A stretch of DNA of 64,000 bases, from assembly GCA_039881145.1 (NCBI GenBank), contig JAYKKI010000013.1, positions 40,691,501-40,755,500 on the forward strand, written 5' to 3'. Under the pieces are notes generated by a model, which saw nothing but the letters and a program-made list of their open reading frames with translations, was not told where the DNA came from and searched no databases. Every line of letters starts with the position of its first letter. Positions within the stretch are counted from its first letter, which is position 1. This document shows positions 27,415 to 40,758 of this stretch, in pieces. The translations under genes and the position numbers were made by a program. This DNA is from Druceiella hillmani (Eukaryota; Arthropoda; Insecta; Lepidoptera; Hepialidae).

Positions 27415-29512
27415 ATGAATATATTTTTATTTCACTTCAGTTTTACTTATATGTTAATTGTATTATTCCAAATTTAATATAATTTGTTATCGAGCATCTA
27501 TTCCGAAGGAGAAGTTAGGGTTTAACCATTTTCAAATTTTATTGAACCAAAGTGATTTATTCGACCGTCCTGTAGTTAATAAAATTAAATAGAAGAAGTT
27601 CTATATAATTTATATAAGATAATAAAAAAGTAATAAAAAACATATTTATTAAAAATATCTAAATTATATTTGCACACCTGATTCATAAATTTTGGCAGAA
27701 TGAGGAAAGTAATCATAATACATTTTCAAGTATATGATACGTTTAAATTTATTTTATAGGATAAACATTTTTTTTATCCATCAATTTACCGCTCAATAAG
27801 ACAGAATTTCTGATGGCGTTCTGCATTATAATGCTTTATAACAATTCACAATTTATATAATCTATATTTTATTAATATTACCTTACTATTGGGAATTATT
27901 TATCGTATTTATACGGGCGAACGCTTCGCTCTAGGTCACAAATGAAATAGACAAGAAAATCTAATATATTTATAAAATCTGCTTTGATAGTAAAATATTT
28001 ATTGCATCCATTGACAACTTATAAACGTGTTCAAGAACGTAAAAATGTACGGTAATTGCGAATTTTGATATTGTAATATTGAAATATTTTTGAGAAAGGA
28101 TGTCGACCCCGAAAGTTTAGCTATACAAATGAATACAGCCAACATTGTCGCTAAGTTCTTAATTAGATATAACCAATAGGAACTGAACAGGGGCTGGATA
28201 TATGGAATTTCTTCGTCAAATGTTTCTATTAAATGAAACAGCTTGAGAAATACCCAGATTTATATAATTTCACACCGATTAAGAATAGGGGAAGATGCCG
28301 GTCGATTTAAAGGTTAATGACTTAAATTTAACTCTCTTTCCTTATAAACACATAATACTTTCTCTTTGTAAGTAAGATTTGAACTCGAATACTTTTTGTG
28401 ATTGTAAGTCGTAAAATATTAAATTCGTGAAGGTATATTGTTTAAAGCAAAAATGTTCCAGATTCTGAATTCAATAAATGCACATAAGGCTTTCCAATAT
28501 TTTTACATAAATATACATACTATAACTCATAATATTTATAATAGTATAATCAAATTTAAGCGATTTTCCTTTTTATGAAGATAATTTTGCATTACCCGGA
28601 AAATTTAACCTGGCCCATATTAGATAAAAATACTTGATTACAAATGTAGTTGAGTATCAGGTAGGCACATACCAAGCATCCCTACGAGAGGGAAAAGCCA
28701 AAAAGTTCTCGCATTGCCTAAAACTTTTCGAATTAACACCGAATAAAATTATTTTTCTTGAAAAACAATTGAATCATTTCACAAATAATTAGGAAAAACA
28801 AAAAAGCTCGATTAGCTTCAGAAGATATCCGTACGTTTGGATACTCTTTTGCTTCCCTCCACTAGATGGCAAAAAATATATTATTAATTTAACGGTTCAA
28901 GTCAAAATTCGCCATCTTCACAAGAGGCTAAGTAAGTTTACAGTTTTAATGGCTGGAAAAAAAATAAACATTGGATTGTCGTACGTCAACTTGGAAACAA
29001 ATTAAGAATATTTTTGGCAAATGAATATAAGAGAGTACGGCCCCAATTTGAAAGTTCACAAGATTTAATAGTGAAACTTATATGCCTAGGGAGAAATAAG
29101 GCTTGAAACAATATGAATCCATAAATTCAATCACTCTAGGACCTATAGACCTCTGCTTCTCTCAAGGGAAATGAAGAGTATGCAACTTTTCTGATTTATT
29201 AAGATTAACTTGTTATCTTAACTTACGAGAAATTTATTTAAAAATCAATTTTATAAAACATTTATTTTAAATTTTAGAATGTAATCAATATTTGTTCTTA
29301 GGCTGATATGTTAAAATTTTAACATGTGTTTCGAGTTGCTATTCCAGTGCAAGAATAACCTGTCACACTTTTTGGTAGTTATTATTGACGGCGAACTGAA
29401 ACTTATAGAATATGAAATTTAAAAAAAAAAAATTTGTTCAGTATAAATGAGTGTCTCATTGATTACGCAATTATAATTAAAAAAAGAGTGCGTGTACTTA
29501 TGTACGCGCATG
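27415..29512. other. No recognisable gene
   Basis: Long AT-rich stretch; no repeat family with a second copy in the window was noticed. Confidence 0.4.
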
Positions 29513-29917
29513 AGAAGTTATACTTCTTTGGCATCATTAAATAATACATACGGATAGATAACCTCAATTATATTGGAGCACTTGAAAAAGTCTATAAACA
29601 CAATTTTTTCACTAATATTTACGAATAGTAAATATATTAACCAAAATATTGAATTTAAATCACTACTGAATATAATTTATCAGCACATATATAAATCGCA
29701 CTTATATGAAACTAAAACACGTGTATGAATGTAGACACTAGAAACATGTGGATAAATACTATGAATATGAAAACAGTGAACAGAGGCGACGATGGTGCCA
29801 ATAGCTTTTGTTTCGAGACTGCAACCGCTGCAACTTCATACTGTAACTTTTGTGTGACGAATCTTAAAATTTCACTCTCATCATTTTTTCATAACGCGCC
29901 TAAAGAAGTATAACTTC
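29513..29917. mobile_element. Candidate 405-bp element with short inverted ends
   Basis: 'agaagttatacttctttgg' at the left end pairs with 29898-29917 ('cctaaagaagtataacttca') with one or two differences. The word itself is close to self-complementary, which weakens the evidence. The interior has a 62-codon open frame at 29725-29913 without a recognisable domain. Confidence 0.35.
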
Positions 29918-31891
29918 AATACGTTCGTTATTTCAATTTGCGGTGTTTATTTTAGAATAGAAGCTAAACATCTGATATATCAATATGGTCAAATAGATTT
30001 TAAAATATTTTCAAAATACGGATAGAACATTTTATATAAATGAAAGTTCGTTACTATCAGTCACTTTCGTATTTCGGGTAAACGGTAAAGTATTTTACAG
30101 TTTTTTGAACACAAAGTATTGCCTTGCACCTATATAAGCTACTCTCCGAGTTCCAAAACTTGAAAGTTTTGTTCTTTCTTTCAACGAGTAGAAAAAAAGA
30201 AATTTTTATGCAATTATCCGTAATATACAACTAATAAATTATTTTCTGTGATTTGTTAATTATGCTTTTTTCAATATTACTGTCGTCACGATTTAGGTCA
30301 CATGTAAAAAGATCGTTTACATATTATCAAATCTCACGAGTCCGCTATTGGCATATTTCTAAAATATAAACAATGAAATGATTTAAAATAACAACCCAGA
30401 TTTTCTATAGAAACAACTTCATGAATAAAGAAATGCAGCGCATTTAAAACACAGCGTCCGCTGTAAGAATATTTTTGCTTATAAAACATTTTTAATTTCG
30501 ACTTTGTCATTAGTTCCGATTTCGTCTATTCAGGTTCAATGTATTTTTCCATCTTGGCTTTAATTAATGAGCGGTTAATTTTTTAAATATATATGTTACA
30601 AAAAATACGAAAAATCACTTAAAAATGTACTTAACCTAAATATTACGATGACTAAGATCGTGGGTGCTTAGTAAAAGGGATCGCGTATAATATACAATTT
30701 ACTATAGTATATCAGAGATCAGAAAGTCCGAGACCAATCTGCTGTTTGTCTGCTTGCGACCGCAGTATTCATAATTTTTAGAAGTATTATTTGAAAATAA
30801 TGGAGTCACAAATACTAATTTCATTATATGTTTAATTAGAAATGATTTTCGATAAATATTTCCTGTTTCCTTTCCGCTATGCGTGACTTTTTCATAAAAA
30901 TGAAGCTTTCATAAAGTATATATTTTGCTGCCTTTTGTATTTATATAATTTTTCTCTTATTTTTGTCAAAATATATTTCCAAAATATATAATTTCCAAAT
31001 TATTACACTCGGAATCATTATTTGGAGGATTTAACATTGGTAACAAAACGTCAATCTTATAGTGTATAAATATTCATGATCGGTATCGTCTTATAATTAG
31101 AAACTTTCTTTTTAAAATTCTAAATAGTGCACAGAAGTAAAATTTTCTTATTGGCACGTTCAGAGACTTATCTTCTGATGTGGCTTCAAGTTATGTTCTG
31201 AGGATTAAATACGTTTCTTAATCTACTTAAACTCGCGGGCTTATCAGTTTTTTATACAATCATTTAAAAATCAAGTTTTAAAACACTGAAATTAACTGAA
31301 ATAACGTTCAACTCACAAAATATTCAGGATTGTTTTCTTCATAACTATTTTTGTCAATTCATATTCATGTCAATATATTATTTCGTTTCTTTTCTTTATT
31401 TCTCAGAAAATGGTACAGTTATCCATCATATTTTAATACACTTTTATTCACAATTTATTTCTTATTTTGGAATTAGCCACTATAGACATATATTTAATAT
31501 AATTTATATAACATATATTTTTAACCCATTACAAAACACGTGTTTTCGTTGTAATAAAAATGTTTACGTTGTAATAAATTTTAATTATGTGTAGTACTTT
31601 CATAATAAATAAGTAATAATTTACATATAAATAAATATTTTATTTGCCATATTCTGGTAAAGACTTTAAAACAATATTTTAATAATATTCACGGGCAAGT
31701 CTATTCTCCGTCCATTAGCATAACTACTATGAGGGTAATTTACCGACAAGAAGTCCTAACAATAATTAAAATAAAGAGGTGTCTACAGAGTATAATAAAC
31801 AATGTGTCTATTATTCATACGGACGATTCTGCGCATAGAACTGAGTGGAAAATGTTAGGAAGTTATGTAAAATTTCTCGATCGTTTCTGAA
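29918..31891. other. No recognisable gene
   Basis: AT-rich; a short two-copy word 'cgttgtaataaa' lies at about 31548-31580. Confidence 0.4.
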
Positions 31892-31926
31892 AAAGTTTTT
31901 ATTAGGTGAAACCTAATAAAAACTTT
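31892..31926. other. Perfect hairpin, 16-bp stem, 3-base loop
   Basis: 'aaagtttttattaggt' then GAA then its exact complement. It is not followed by features of a terminator, which would not be expected in this kind of genome. Confidence 0.95.
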
Positions 31927-32465
31927 GTGAGTGATTAAAATGCAAAATCATGATATTACCCAACCTATCTGTTGATGCTTCTAGCAGCAGTTCTGGAACA
32001 TACAATGTTTAAGTTAATAAAAATTCCAATTACTATTAGTAAAATATCATTTGAAATAAAAAAAATAACGAAATGCGTGTTACAACGCATTTAAACTAAG
32101 GTTCTCTAGTTGTCTACATATCATAAAAGTGTCGTAGTAAGATAAGCCAATATATTTAAAAAAAAATAAACTAGTATTTAGAATGTTTACTATTCTTTAA
32201 ACCCATTGTCGATAAAACTAGAGAGAACGCCCACTCTCCCTCTCTAATTATTTCTTTTTAAAACTCAATATTTCAAGAATATGTTTCAAAAATTAAAAAA
32301 ATGTGAATGAAACCCCATTTTTATTAGAAGAGACTTTTGCAATGGTATTCCACTGTTTTTAATCGATGTATTTTAATAAATTTGTATTTTTAATCGACCT
32401 GCGAAGCCTGATCCATAAACCTACCCCCTTTTTTCATGTTTTTGGCTTGACAGGTGTCGGCCCAT
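31927..32465. other. No recognisable gene
   Basis: Unremarkable AT-rich DNA leading into the duplicated block at 32.47 kb. Confidence 0.4.
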
Positions 32466-32825
32466 ACGTGATCACTTTATAAGTTTGTCCACCCACGCTA
32501 AAACGTCACGCCTATCGGCTCTTTCCTTTGACAGCATCCTTGTACCCGAATGTTTGAAAGTGGCACAATTTTGCATTCATTTTTTCTCTTTAGCCACTGG
32601 TTCTTCTATTTGTTGGCCAAGTGTTCGATTTTTTGAATGGAACGTGATCACCCTAAAATTTTGTCTACCCATGATCGTGATCACTCTATAAGTTTGTCCG
32701 CCCATGTCAAAACGTCACGCCTGTCCCCGAATGTTTGAAAGTGGCGCTATTTTACATTCAGTTTTTCTCTTTGGCCACTGGTTCTTCTATTTGTTGGCCA
32801 AGTGTTCGATTTGTCGAATGGAAGG
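32466..32825 (+). repeat. Tandem duplication with a small third fragment
   Basis: Copy one 32466-32641 and copy two 32675-32825 share 'ataagtttgtcc', 'aaaacgtcacgcct', 'cccgaatgtttgaaagtggc', 'cactggttcttctatttgtt' and 'ggccaagtgttcgattt'. Copy two lacks an internal segment of about 25-30 bases. A diverged partial copy of the left end ('cgtgatcaccctaaaatttt') lies between them at about 32643-32674. Confidence 0.95.
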
Positions 32826-35820
32826 TTTACCAACTTTATTTCACGAATAAATTTTGAATTTTTATCTTCTCACTATCGAAACTAATGCTCTGTAAATCAT
32901 TACACAATTTATCCCCTAGCAACTCTTATTAATTGTCTTTCTGAGTTTCCCTTCGCTAATTTTCAAACGAAATGAAGGAAATTGACTATCAATTAAGGAA
33001 ATTTACCAAATTTGTATTTATTCAATTTTCTTTCAATAAAAAAATATTTTAAATATTAAGAAAATGCTAACAGATCGTGGCAGTACATTAAATATTTAAA
33101 TTCGTCCATGTTATTTCATATACAAGTTGAAAAGTTTACAAAAATTCAATATATTTATTCTTCCTTATTATACTTTCATTTATTAATCTATTTGTTTAAT
33201 TTATTTTGCCGCTTTTCTTCAACCATTTGTGTTATCTTTAACCGACTTTAAAAATGGCACCCCGCTTTATAAGGGTGCGCCCTTTTAGGTTTATAGGGTT
33301 CTCATTTCGATACGTATGTATTTATGTACCAGCAATTTAAAGAAATGCTGGCCGATTTTTGTGATTCTTTTTTACTCGAAACGAAATGGTTTCGGATAGG
33401 TTCCATATAAGTAGACTCAGATTCTGACGAGATCTCCGGAGATATCCTGCGGAACTCTTTAACAGACGAGAGTATGAGGCCCGTTTGAGAAGTTTGAAAT
33501 CGAGTTTGAACTCATTACTAATATCTTTATAAATATAGTCACATATGGCGGCCAGGCTCTGATGACGGGGAAAGAATGCGATGATACATTTTTTTTAAAT
33601 GTAGAAGATATTAAAATGAAGTGGAAAAAAGAATAAGTGGAAAATTTCTTCATAATATTAATTCAGAACATTATAAATATTTCTGAATCCCTTACTCGTA
33701 ATTTCTTAATGGCAGCTAAACAATGATGGGTGTATTATTTATTTAATCTGCAGTATCAAACAAAAATACTTTAGTGCATGTTATCGACTTAATAGTATCC
33801 GTAGAAAGTATTTAACTTTCTACAAAGCATGTTTGATGTGTTTAAAGTAATATGTATTCCAAACAATAAATTATAATTAAATTCATTGAATTTGAACTTT
33901 GTTTAACATGTATTGACGTAAATAACAAAGTAAACTAGTATGAAAGTATACAAAGGCATGATGCAACCAAAAATTAGTAGGTAGGTAGTTTTGCATGTAC
34001 AGACACGAACAAAGTCTTAAAGCAACCAAGATATTATGTAGATAAAATAGAGATGGAATAATATTATCATGCCATAAAACAGAATAGATTTTTATAATAA
34101 ACTGATTTAGGTTTTAAATACTTTTTGTTAAGAACTAAATTAAAAAATGAAAGTTTAACATGTGTTCTTCTCAAACAGAACATTTGAGTTTTTATTTCAA
34201 ATAGCGAGTAGCGAATTTTTTTCAGATAACCGTATTTGGAATTACATTATGAGTAGGTAATTTTTTAAATGGTTTAGCTGTTAAAATTTACTGAATTTAA
34301 TAAGCATAAAGTTAAATAAAATACTACACTTTGTATCTAATCTGACTGGTTAGATGGATCTAAGCAACTTACAAAATATGGGTTTAATGCAGTGGGACCT
34401 TGAATCCAAAACGCAATATTAACAATTGATCCTTCACCAAAGTTAAAATATCAATTTCTACTCAGTTAGGTATTTGAAAACACAGTCTACCATAAATTAC
34501 TTATTCCTCTACCGTCAGTTCATTCATTGAACACGAACTCTGTGCGTGAGCTCGCTTTGCAACTTCGTTCACCCGTGTCAAGTAGAGACAACGATAACCC
34601 GCACCCTTTTTCATTGTACACGTCTCCATATGTTACGTGCGAATTTAGTTTTCATTGAAAAACCCTCTTTCAGACTTTTCCAAAATCAAGCGGAGTATTT
34701 TTCTGCATTTACGTATATCTCAGTTTTATTGTTTTGTTTTTCATCGACTTTTTGCCTGGAAATAGGTTTGCGTTTATTAAAAAATTGTTTTTGTTAGTTT
34801 ACGAGTATGGCTTAAACACCGTAATTGTTTGTGAAGATCACAGCTTTACAATACTATAAGTATTTAAAATCTGTGCTTAAGATAAATGGCAACAAAATTA
34901 TATTTACTTACTTAAATTAATAACGTGGTTAGCACAAGTAAAGTTTCTACGCTGAAAATTTAATATCCAAAATTTAAAGATTTATAAATTTCCAAAATTA
35001 TTTTTTTTAAAGTTTTATGGAATTTTCTATGACGTAAGTCTATAAATATATACAAAGATATCTATTCCATTTTTCTTACAAACCGGTTTACGTAGAAACC
35101 TCAAATTCGACACAGAAAAACATATTAACCTACATACATTTCAATAGTTAAAACACAAATTTACACTCAAAAATATAAAGAGAATTGACACCCAGAAATT
35201 TAGTCAGTTGTTGCGTTCCATTAAAAGGGAATCTGAAACACTCCGAAATAAAATTCAAATCCAAGGTTCGAAACAACGTTGTTTGAGCAGCAACTTTCAA
35301 TTTCGAAGAGTATAGCTACCGATCCGCGCTATTGAGCCGCTCCGAGTCATCTTTCGATATGCACGCTATTCAGAAAAGTATTCATAAATACTTGGTACAC
35401 TTTCGGGACGGTCACGCTCTTGAACCAGTAAAATATTCTTAAAGACTCAATTCACATGAAAATTGATTAATGGAACATTAATTTGTTTTCAAAAGTACTG
35501 TCCCTTTAAGAAAAGGTAGTTAATTATTATTTGTTTTAATAATTTGCTGAAAATATGATGTAAAATGTACGTCGAAATATTTAAAATGAAAATTGTTTGA
35601 AATTTTAATTTAGATACATTTTTTTTCGAACATATCATTGAGTTTTATTTTATTTAAGTTGGATCTTTTAAAACGAAATTAAAATTTTATTACCATTTAT
35701 GTTTTCAAACAATTTAAAGGTTTAAGGTTTTTTTTTCAAACAAATCTATTTTAATTAAATGGCGCTAACACTTAACTACGGAATTGTATTTTTCCCTTCT
35801 TCCGATAAATATTTCGCTGA
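32826..35820. other. No recognisable gene
   Basis: About 3 kb of AT-rich DNA. A 14-bp perfect palindrome 'aaacaacgttgttt' occurs near 35273 and 'aagggtgcgccctt' near 33270; these are short enough to be chance. Confidence 0.4.
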
Positions 35821-35898
35821 GTTTTTCGACTTATTTCTAAGATTTTCGACTCATTTCTAAGATAAGTAGCAATTGCTTTTAGCAATTGCTACTTATCT
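35821..35898. other. Short tandem repeat plus perfect 18-bp hairpin
   Basis: 'ttttcgactyatttctaaga' occurs twice at 35823-35861. The second copy runs into a hairpin whose stem 35860-35877 pairs perfectly with 35881-35898 around TTT. Confidence 0.93.
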
Positions 35899-37061
35899 TT
35901 TTGGCATAACGCTGTATGAAAATCCTCATTTTTAAAAATAATTTCATCCCTGCTATAAAATCTGAAAAAAACAAATAAGAATTATAACGGCATATTTTGT
36001 GATTCCTCTTCGCTGCCTGATATTCAGCGCGTCGGTGAATAGCAGATCGCTATTCGATACAGCATGTCTGGTTGCTTTCCATTTTTGTCATATTCTCGGT
36101 CATAGTAAAGCGCAGATACACATTTACTTATTAAATAGCTATGCCAATGACTTCGTTCGCGTGGTCTTTCGGATTATTAAAAAAAATTAAATAACCGAAA
36201 TGAAATATGAACATATAAAATTAATCAAAGATTTTACGATTGTGCCCTAAATAATTTCAGCGAAAAAGCATTTGATCATGACGAGTTCTGTTATTATATC
36301 ATAGATGGCGTCCCGTGAAATGGTTTTTCTACTTCACCATAGATTGCGCCCAATGGCATTTCATCGAAAAGAAATTGAAAATAAAGAGTTCTACTACTGC
36401 ATAATAAAACCTATGGAATTGGTTTTGCTACTACATTGTGGATAACCCCTTATTAAATATAATAGAAAATGACCTATTGCATTGAAAATATTTATGTACT
36501 AATCAAAATGTAAATTGATTACATGATTTTGTTCAAGAATATTGCCAGATTCCACTGTATTTGAATGCATATTTGACCAATATTAGGTATACATTATGGA
36601 CTGCGCAATGTATATTTGTAGTTACCACAGCTCAAAAATTAAGACTATGCTTCGCAGAATATGATACCAAACTCACCATAAGTTCAGAAACATTTAAGGT
36701 ATAACAATGAAACAAAAACTATATTATTTCCAAGATAACTGTCTCATAATTTCCAGGATTACTGTCTATTACATGCAAAATTATGTCAATAATTTCAGTA
36801 GTTTATGAATTAAATTTTTTTTTAAATCATATTAATTTTAGTAATCGAATACAAACGAAAAAAAGTGTTTGATAGGTTAAAGCCCAAAAATCACAAAATA
36901 GACATTTCTATGTTGTTTAGAATTATATTTTTATAGTGTTGAGTCTATTAACGTAACCTTTTCTGTGGTTACGTTATAGTTATTTCCAGCTATTCCCTTT
37001 GTTTGAAAACATTAATATATTCACTTTAAAGGCACTTATCATAAAATACTTTATATATATT

Positions 37062-37063
<2 letters not shown>
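35899..37063. other. No gene; weak 45-bp-scale repetition
   Basis: Between about 36278 and 36435 words such as 'gagttct', 'catagat', 'gcgccc' and 'ttctact' recur in a diverged pattern. I cannot set a clean period. Confidence 0.35.
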
Positions 37064-37064
<1 letters not shown>

Positions 37065-37132
<68 letters not shown>

Positions 37133-37137
37133 GTGTG
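37065..37137. repeat. Compound (AT)n(GT)n microsatellite
   Basis: About 32 bp of AT followed directly by about 42 bp of GT with one C interruption. Confidence 0.97.
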
Positions 37138-37625
37138 ACATACCTTTACTCTTATCATAAAATACTTTATATTATTGGAATTATTAGACTAAATATATTA
37201 ATAAAAATAATTAGCTAAACGTTTGGGGAGTTCGGTACCTCTTTTGAATAGTTTCGTTCTTAATAAACTGAATATTTTTAAGTGTTAAGTATTGATATGT
37301 ATAGGGGTTAAAATACTTATTAAAATGTCAAATTTAAAATAATACCTTTCATTCTATATGCAATTTTAAAAGCTGTTTTTTGAGAACTTAATTTTTACCA
37401 GACAAATTTTCCCTTTTAACAATAAAAATGTCTATGTTAGTTATTGGCATATAAGCTAGTTAAAGTAATTACTTTGTCATAATGCCAAATGTCAAGTTTA
37501 TTCATCAAGGAGTTTTGGAAAAAAAAACAGGCTTAACAAACGGGAAGGTAGGCTTTTGAGTGATTTTGCATGGGTCCTATTTTCCCTTTCATGATGAGAA
37601 ATTCTTAAAATTTGGATGAAAAATA

Positions 37626-37658
37626 AGTTTTCTTGTACAGCATCCGTACAAGAAAACT
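37626..37658. other. Perfect hairpin, 13-bp stem
   Basis: 'agttttcttgtac' pairs exactly with 37646-37658 around a 7-base loop, at the edge of a less AT-rich 200-bp patch. Confidence 0.9.
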
Positions 37659-37862
37659 GACCTTAAGTCGGTACGTCAGCTTTATTGCTCCACTTAACAG
37701 TGCCCTAGCGTCCATCAAGTCAATGACTAGGTTGCCGCTTGCTGCGTGGGTGTTTGATTGGTTCAATTTTGCGATGTTTCGACGTGGTTGGAAAACATAT
37801 CCTTGTAGTGTCGGCCATGGGCTTATTATATTGTTTATTAAGAGATCTTTCAAGTAAAGCAA
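37633..37862. other. Less AT-rich patch open on both strands
   Basis: A 74-codon plus frame (37633-37857) and an 85-codon minus frame (37605-37862) overlap here. The patch contains more CG dinucleotides than its surroundings. Neither frame has a domain I recognise. Candidates are a repeat fragment, an exon or a structured RNA; nothing in the sequence decides between them. Confidence 0.25.
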
Positions 37863-39148
37863 ATCTCATCAAGTCAAAAATACAACGAAGTCAATATTTC
37901 AGTGTGGCATGTTTATAAATAAACAAAATTTACTTTTATTTAAGATATTTTATTCGTTTTTAGGATACACACTAAGTACCTTTTTTCAAATTATATCTTA
38001 ATATTATCATTACCAAATCACTTACACACAATTAAATGTAGAGTATAAAACATTTATTTATATAATTACATTTTTACAATTAGGTAATAATAAAGACGTG
38101 CGCGCGAGTACAAAGTTACTGCGCCAGAGTGCTATTGAGATAGTCTTTCGATCGACGCTATCGGTTAGAAAGAAAATATATTACTGACGTATAGCATCAA
38201 CTCGCTCGGTCGGTGTGATTGCCCGCAACGATCGAGACCGATATGTAGTGATAGTAAATATTCTTTATCTGCGCGCTCCAAACAACCCTACATTAATTTA
38301 TGCGCACATACGAAGGCATACGAATAGGCGAGTTCATATGTATTATTGTAGGCAATAAAATCTGTTCGCTAGTATGGAGTGTCGGGGGTTTGGTTCGGTC
38401 GTGAATTTTGTTAAGATTTATAGAGCGCAATAAACGAAGGGTAACCATCAGGGCTGAAATATTGCACCAGAGAACAATATAGCTAACCGACTAAAGATTT
38501 TAATGGGAGTTGATAAAGGAAATGTTTTATAGTTTCCGGCTGATCTTGTTTCAGGTCAATGGGTTTTACTTAAAATGTGTAATGTCTTATCGTAAGAAAG
38601 CTCTTACAAAAATAAATACTCTGGTTTAACCATTATTTCTGAACCGACATTTACAAGTGAAACTGTAAAATTTATTTACCATCTGTCATAATATTTTCTA
38701 ATAATGAACGCTATTGTTTTCTTAAAAATTGTAATCGCAATCAGCATTTGATAAGATATTATGTAGTATTATCAAATTTAGATAGGAATTAGTTAAACAA
38801 TTTCCTTTATTCGTTTTCGGATTATATGGGAATGTAAAACTAAAATCAAGATAGGGCGTGATAACCCACATTGGCACGAAAGCATTATATATTAGTTTGC
38901 AGAAACGTACTTATATATAATAATAGTAATACAGTACGCTTAAATGGTTTATTTACATTCAATAAATAATTACATTCTCATCTCATTTGCTCCATTTACC
39001 GAAGAAAATGTATCAACGATGAAAAAACCGACATTTCTTAACGTATCCTAATATAGACATATTGAATTATTGGAGTTTACTTCTTAAGAATCGATTTTTA
39101 TACATAGCGCCCGGTATGAAGATTTATGAGTGGTAAAATCAGTAGTTC
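37863..39148. other. No gene; CG-richer patch
   Basis: 38095-38330 has CG-containing words ('gacgtgcgcgcgagt', 'actcgctcggtcggtg', 'gcccgcaacgatcgagacc') unlike the flanks, but no long open frame. Its origin is unknown. Confidence 0.4.
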
Positions 39149-39149
39149 A

Positions 39150-39450
39150 GAACGTTGAAAAAATGGTAACAATTTGTAAGTTTGAATGTAGGAGGTAATC
39201 TCCGAAACTACTCACCTGATTTGAAAAATTCTTTCACCAACATGTAAAAAGGTCCTTCCCAATGGACGTAGGTTGTACATTATCGCGTTAAAACAAATTT
39301 CACATATTATAAAAATGTTAAATTTTGTAAGTGTTTAATGTAGGACGTAATCTCCGAAACTACTCATCCAATTTCAACAATTCTTTCACCAATATTTTGA
39401 AAGGACCTTCAGGATTGACATAGGTTGTATATTATCCCGTTAAAAAAATT
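39150..39450 (+). repeat. Tandem duplication with period of about 160 bp
   Basis: Both copies contain 'gtaatctccgaaactactca', then 'aattctttcaccaa', then 'ccttc' and 'ataggttgta' or 'gtaggttgta' and 'attatc.cgttaaaa'. The first phrase resembles one that recurs in insect dispersed repeats as I remember them, but no family can be assigned from the sequence alone. Confidence 0.88.
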
Positions 39451-39550
39451 CATGAAGACCAATTTTGCAACGTAAGTCATCGAAAAACAGTTGAGCGAAT
39501 GCGTTTCCTATGAACGCTGTTTTAATGGTAAGAGATATAATAATAGATGA

Positions 39551-39629
39551 TATTTTATACATTCCAAACAATCGTAATTAAGTAGTAAACTCCAGTGGCA
39601 CGTCGAAGTTCACACGCACAATTTTTTTT
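39551..39629 (+). repeat. Dispersed repeat copy, partner at 22809
   Basis: Same order of shared words as 22809-22884, same orientation. Confidence 0.75.
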
Positions 39630-39721
39630 AAAAAATACTATGGATATTATTTCTTTTTTATTAATAAACAATGTTAGAATAAATAATTTTGAATACATTA
39701 GGCGTTAATTTTGTATAAATT

Positions 39722-39892
39722 CATTATTCACGATTAAATGAAACTACGTGATGTAGTATTATACAAAGATCTTTGCTAATTTCCCACCTGAAGATGTTGT
39801 AATACAACGAAACCTAGGTCATGGTAAAGAACTTAAAGAAAGTAAAAATAATACTACATCACGTAGTTTCATTTAATTGTGGATAAATAATG
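39722..39892. mobile_element. MITE of about 171 bp with about 40-bp inverted ends
   Basis: Left end 39722-39761 and right end 39849-39892 are reverse complements apart from a small indel and a few changes; the inner part 'taaatgaaactacgtgatgt' is exact in both. Between them, at about 39785-39835, lies a sequence with the order CTGAAGA, a 'gttgt..acaac' stem, CGAAAC and then GGTC, which fits the conserved core of a hammerhead ribozyme (CUGANGA then GAAA). There is no protein frame. Confidence 0.85.
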
Positions 39893-39990
39893 TTGTTTAT
39901 AGAATTTCGTACCTCGAAAGGAGAAAAGCAGAATTCTTATGAGACCACTTAAGTGTCTGTCAGTCGATATAGATCATAGCGCTTTGTAAC

Positions 39991-40450
39991 GTTTGACGTG
40001 GAAGTATTGAAAGTCATAGTGTTAAAGCACACTTCGAAAAAAATATTCACATAGAAATTTTAGAGGAATTTTGTATAATTTAATGTAGTCGATTTTTTAT
40101 TTCTTATATCTAAGAACTATTTATTTTACAATTTTTCATCAGATAGTTCTAGAGATATTTCTAGGAAAGTCCACAAACTTTCCACAGAAACTGTTTGACG
40201 TGGAAATTTTGAAAGTCATAATTTTAAACCATACTAATCAAAAATGTTCATAAGGAAATTTTAGAGGAATTTTGTACATTATAAAATAGTCGATTTTTTT
40301 TAATTTCTTGTATCATATGGAATGATAATTTATAGAGCGACTTATAAGTCTCGAAGAACTATTTATTTTACAATCTTTCATCAAATAGTTCTAGAGATAT
40401 TTCTAAGAATGTCCACAACATTTATACAGAAACTGTTTGACATGGAAATT
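39991..40450 (+). repeat. Tandem repeat, two full copies and a third start
   Basis: 'gtttgacgtgg' or a variant begins at 39991, 40193 and 40435. Copies share 'gaaagtcata', 'aaattttagaggaattttgt', 'tagtcgatttttt', 'gaactatttattttacaat' and 'atagttctagagatatttct'. Copy two carries an extra segment of about 40 bases around 40315-40355. Confidence 0.95.
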
Positions 40451-40691
40451 TAAAATTTTGGGACAACGATAACCTCTAGATATTTGAATAGTCATCGCTC
40501 GATATTACCCGTATAGGGTTTTTGGAGGAGGTAATAAATTAATAAATATTTTTGTCGTATTTCAAAGTTCATCAATTTAAAGAGCAAGTTCTGAAAGAAC
40601 TTTAAAAACATTTTTCAGCCTTTTTTTGTAAAATATGTAGTATTTTCGAAAATTCCACGAAAAATATTTTCTGCGCCTTATCTCTCCATTA

Positions 40692-40702
40692 TATACATAC
40701 AC

Positions 40703-40755
<53 letters not shown>

Positions 40756-40758
40756 TAT
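40692..40758. repeat. (AT)n microsatellite
   Basis: About 65 bp of AT with AC interruptions. Confidence 0.95.

Noticed and set aside
35268..35284. Perfect palindrome 'aaacaacgttgttt'
   Set aside because: Fourteen bases is within chance expectation for 64 kb of AT-rich DNA.
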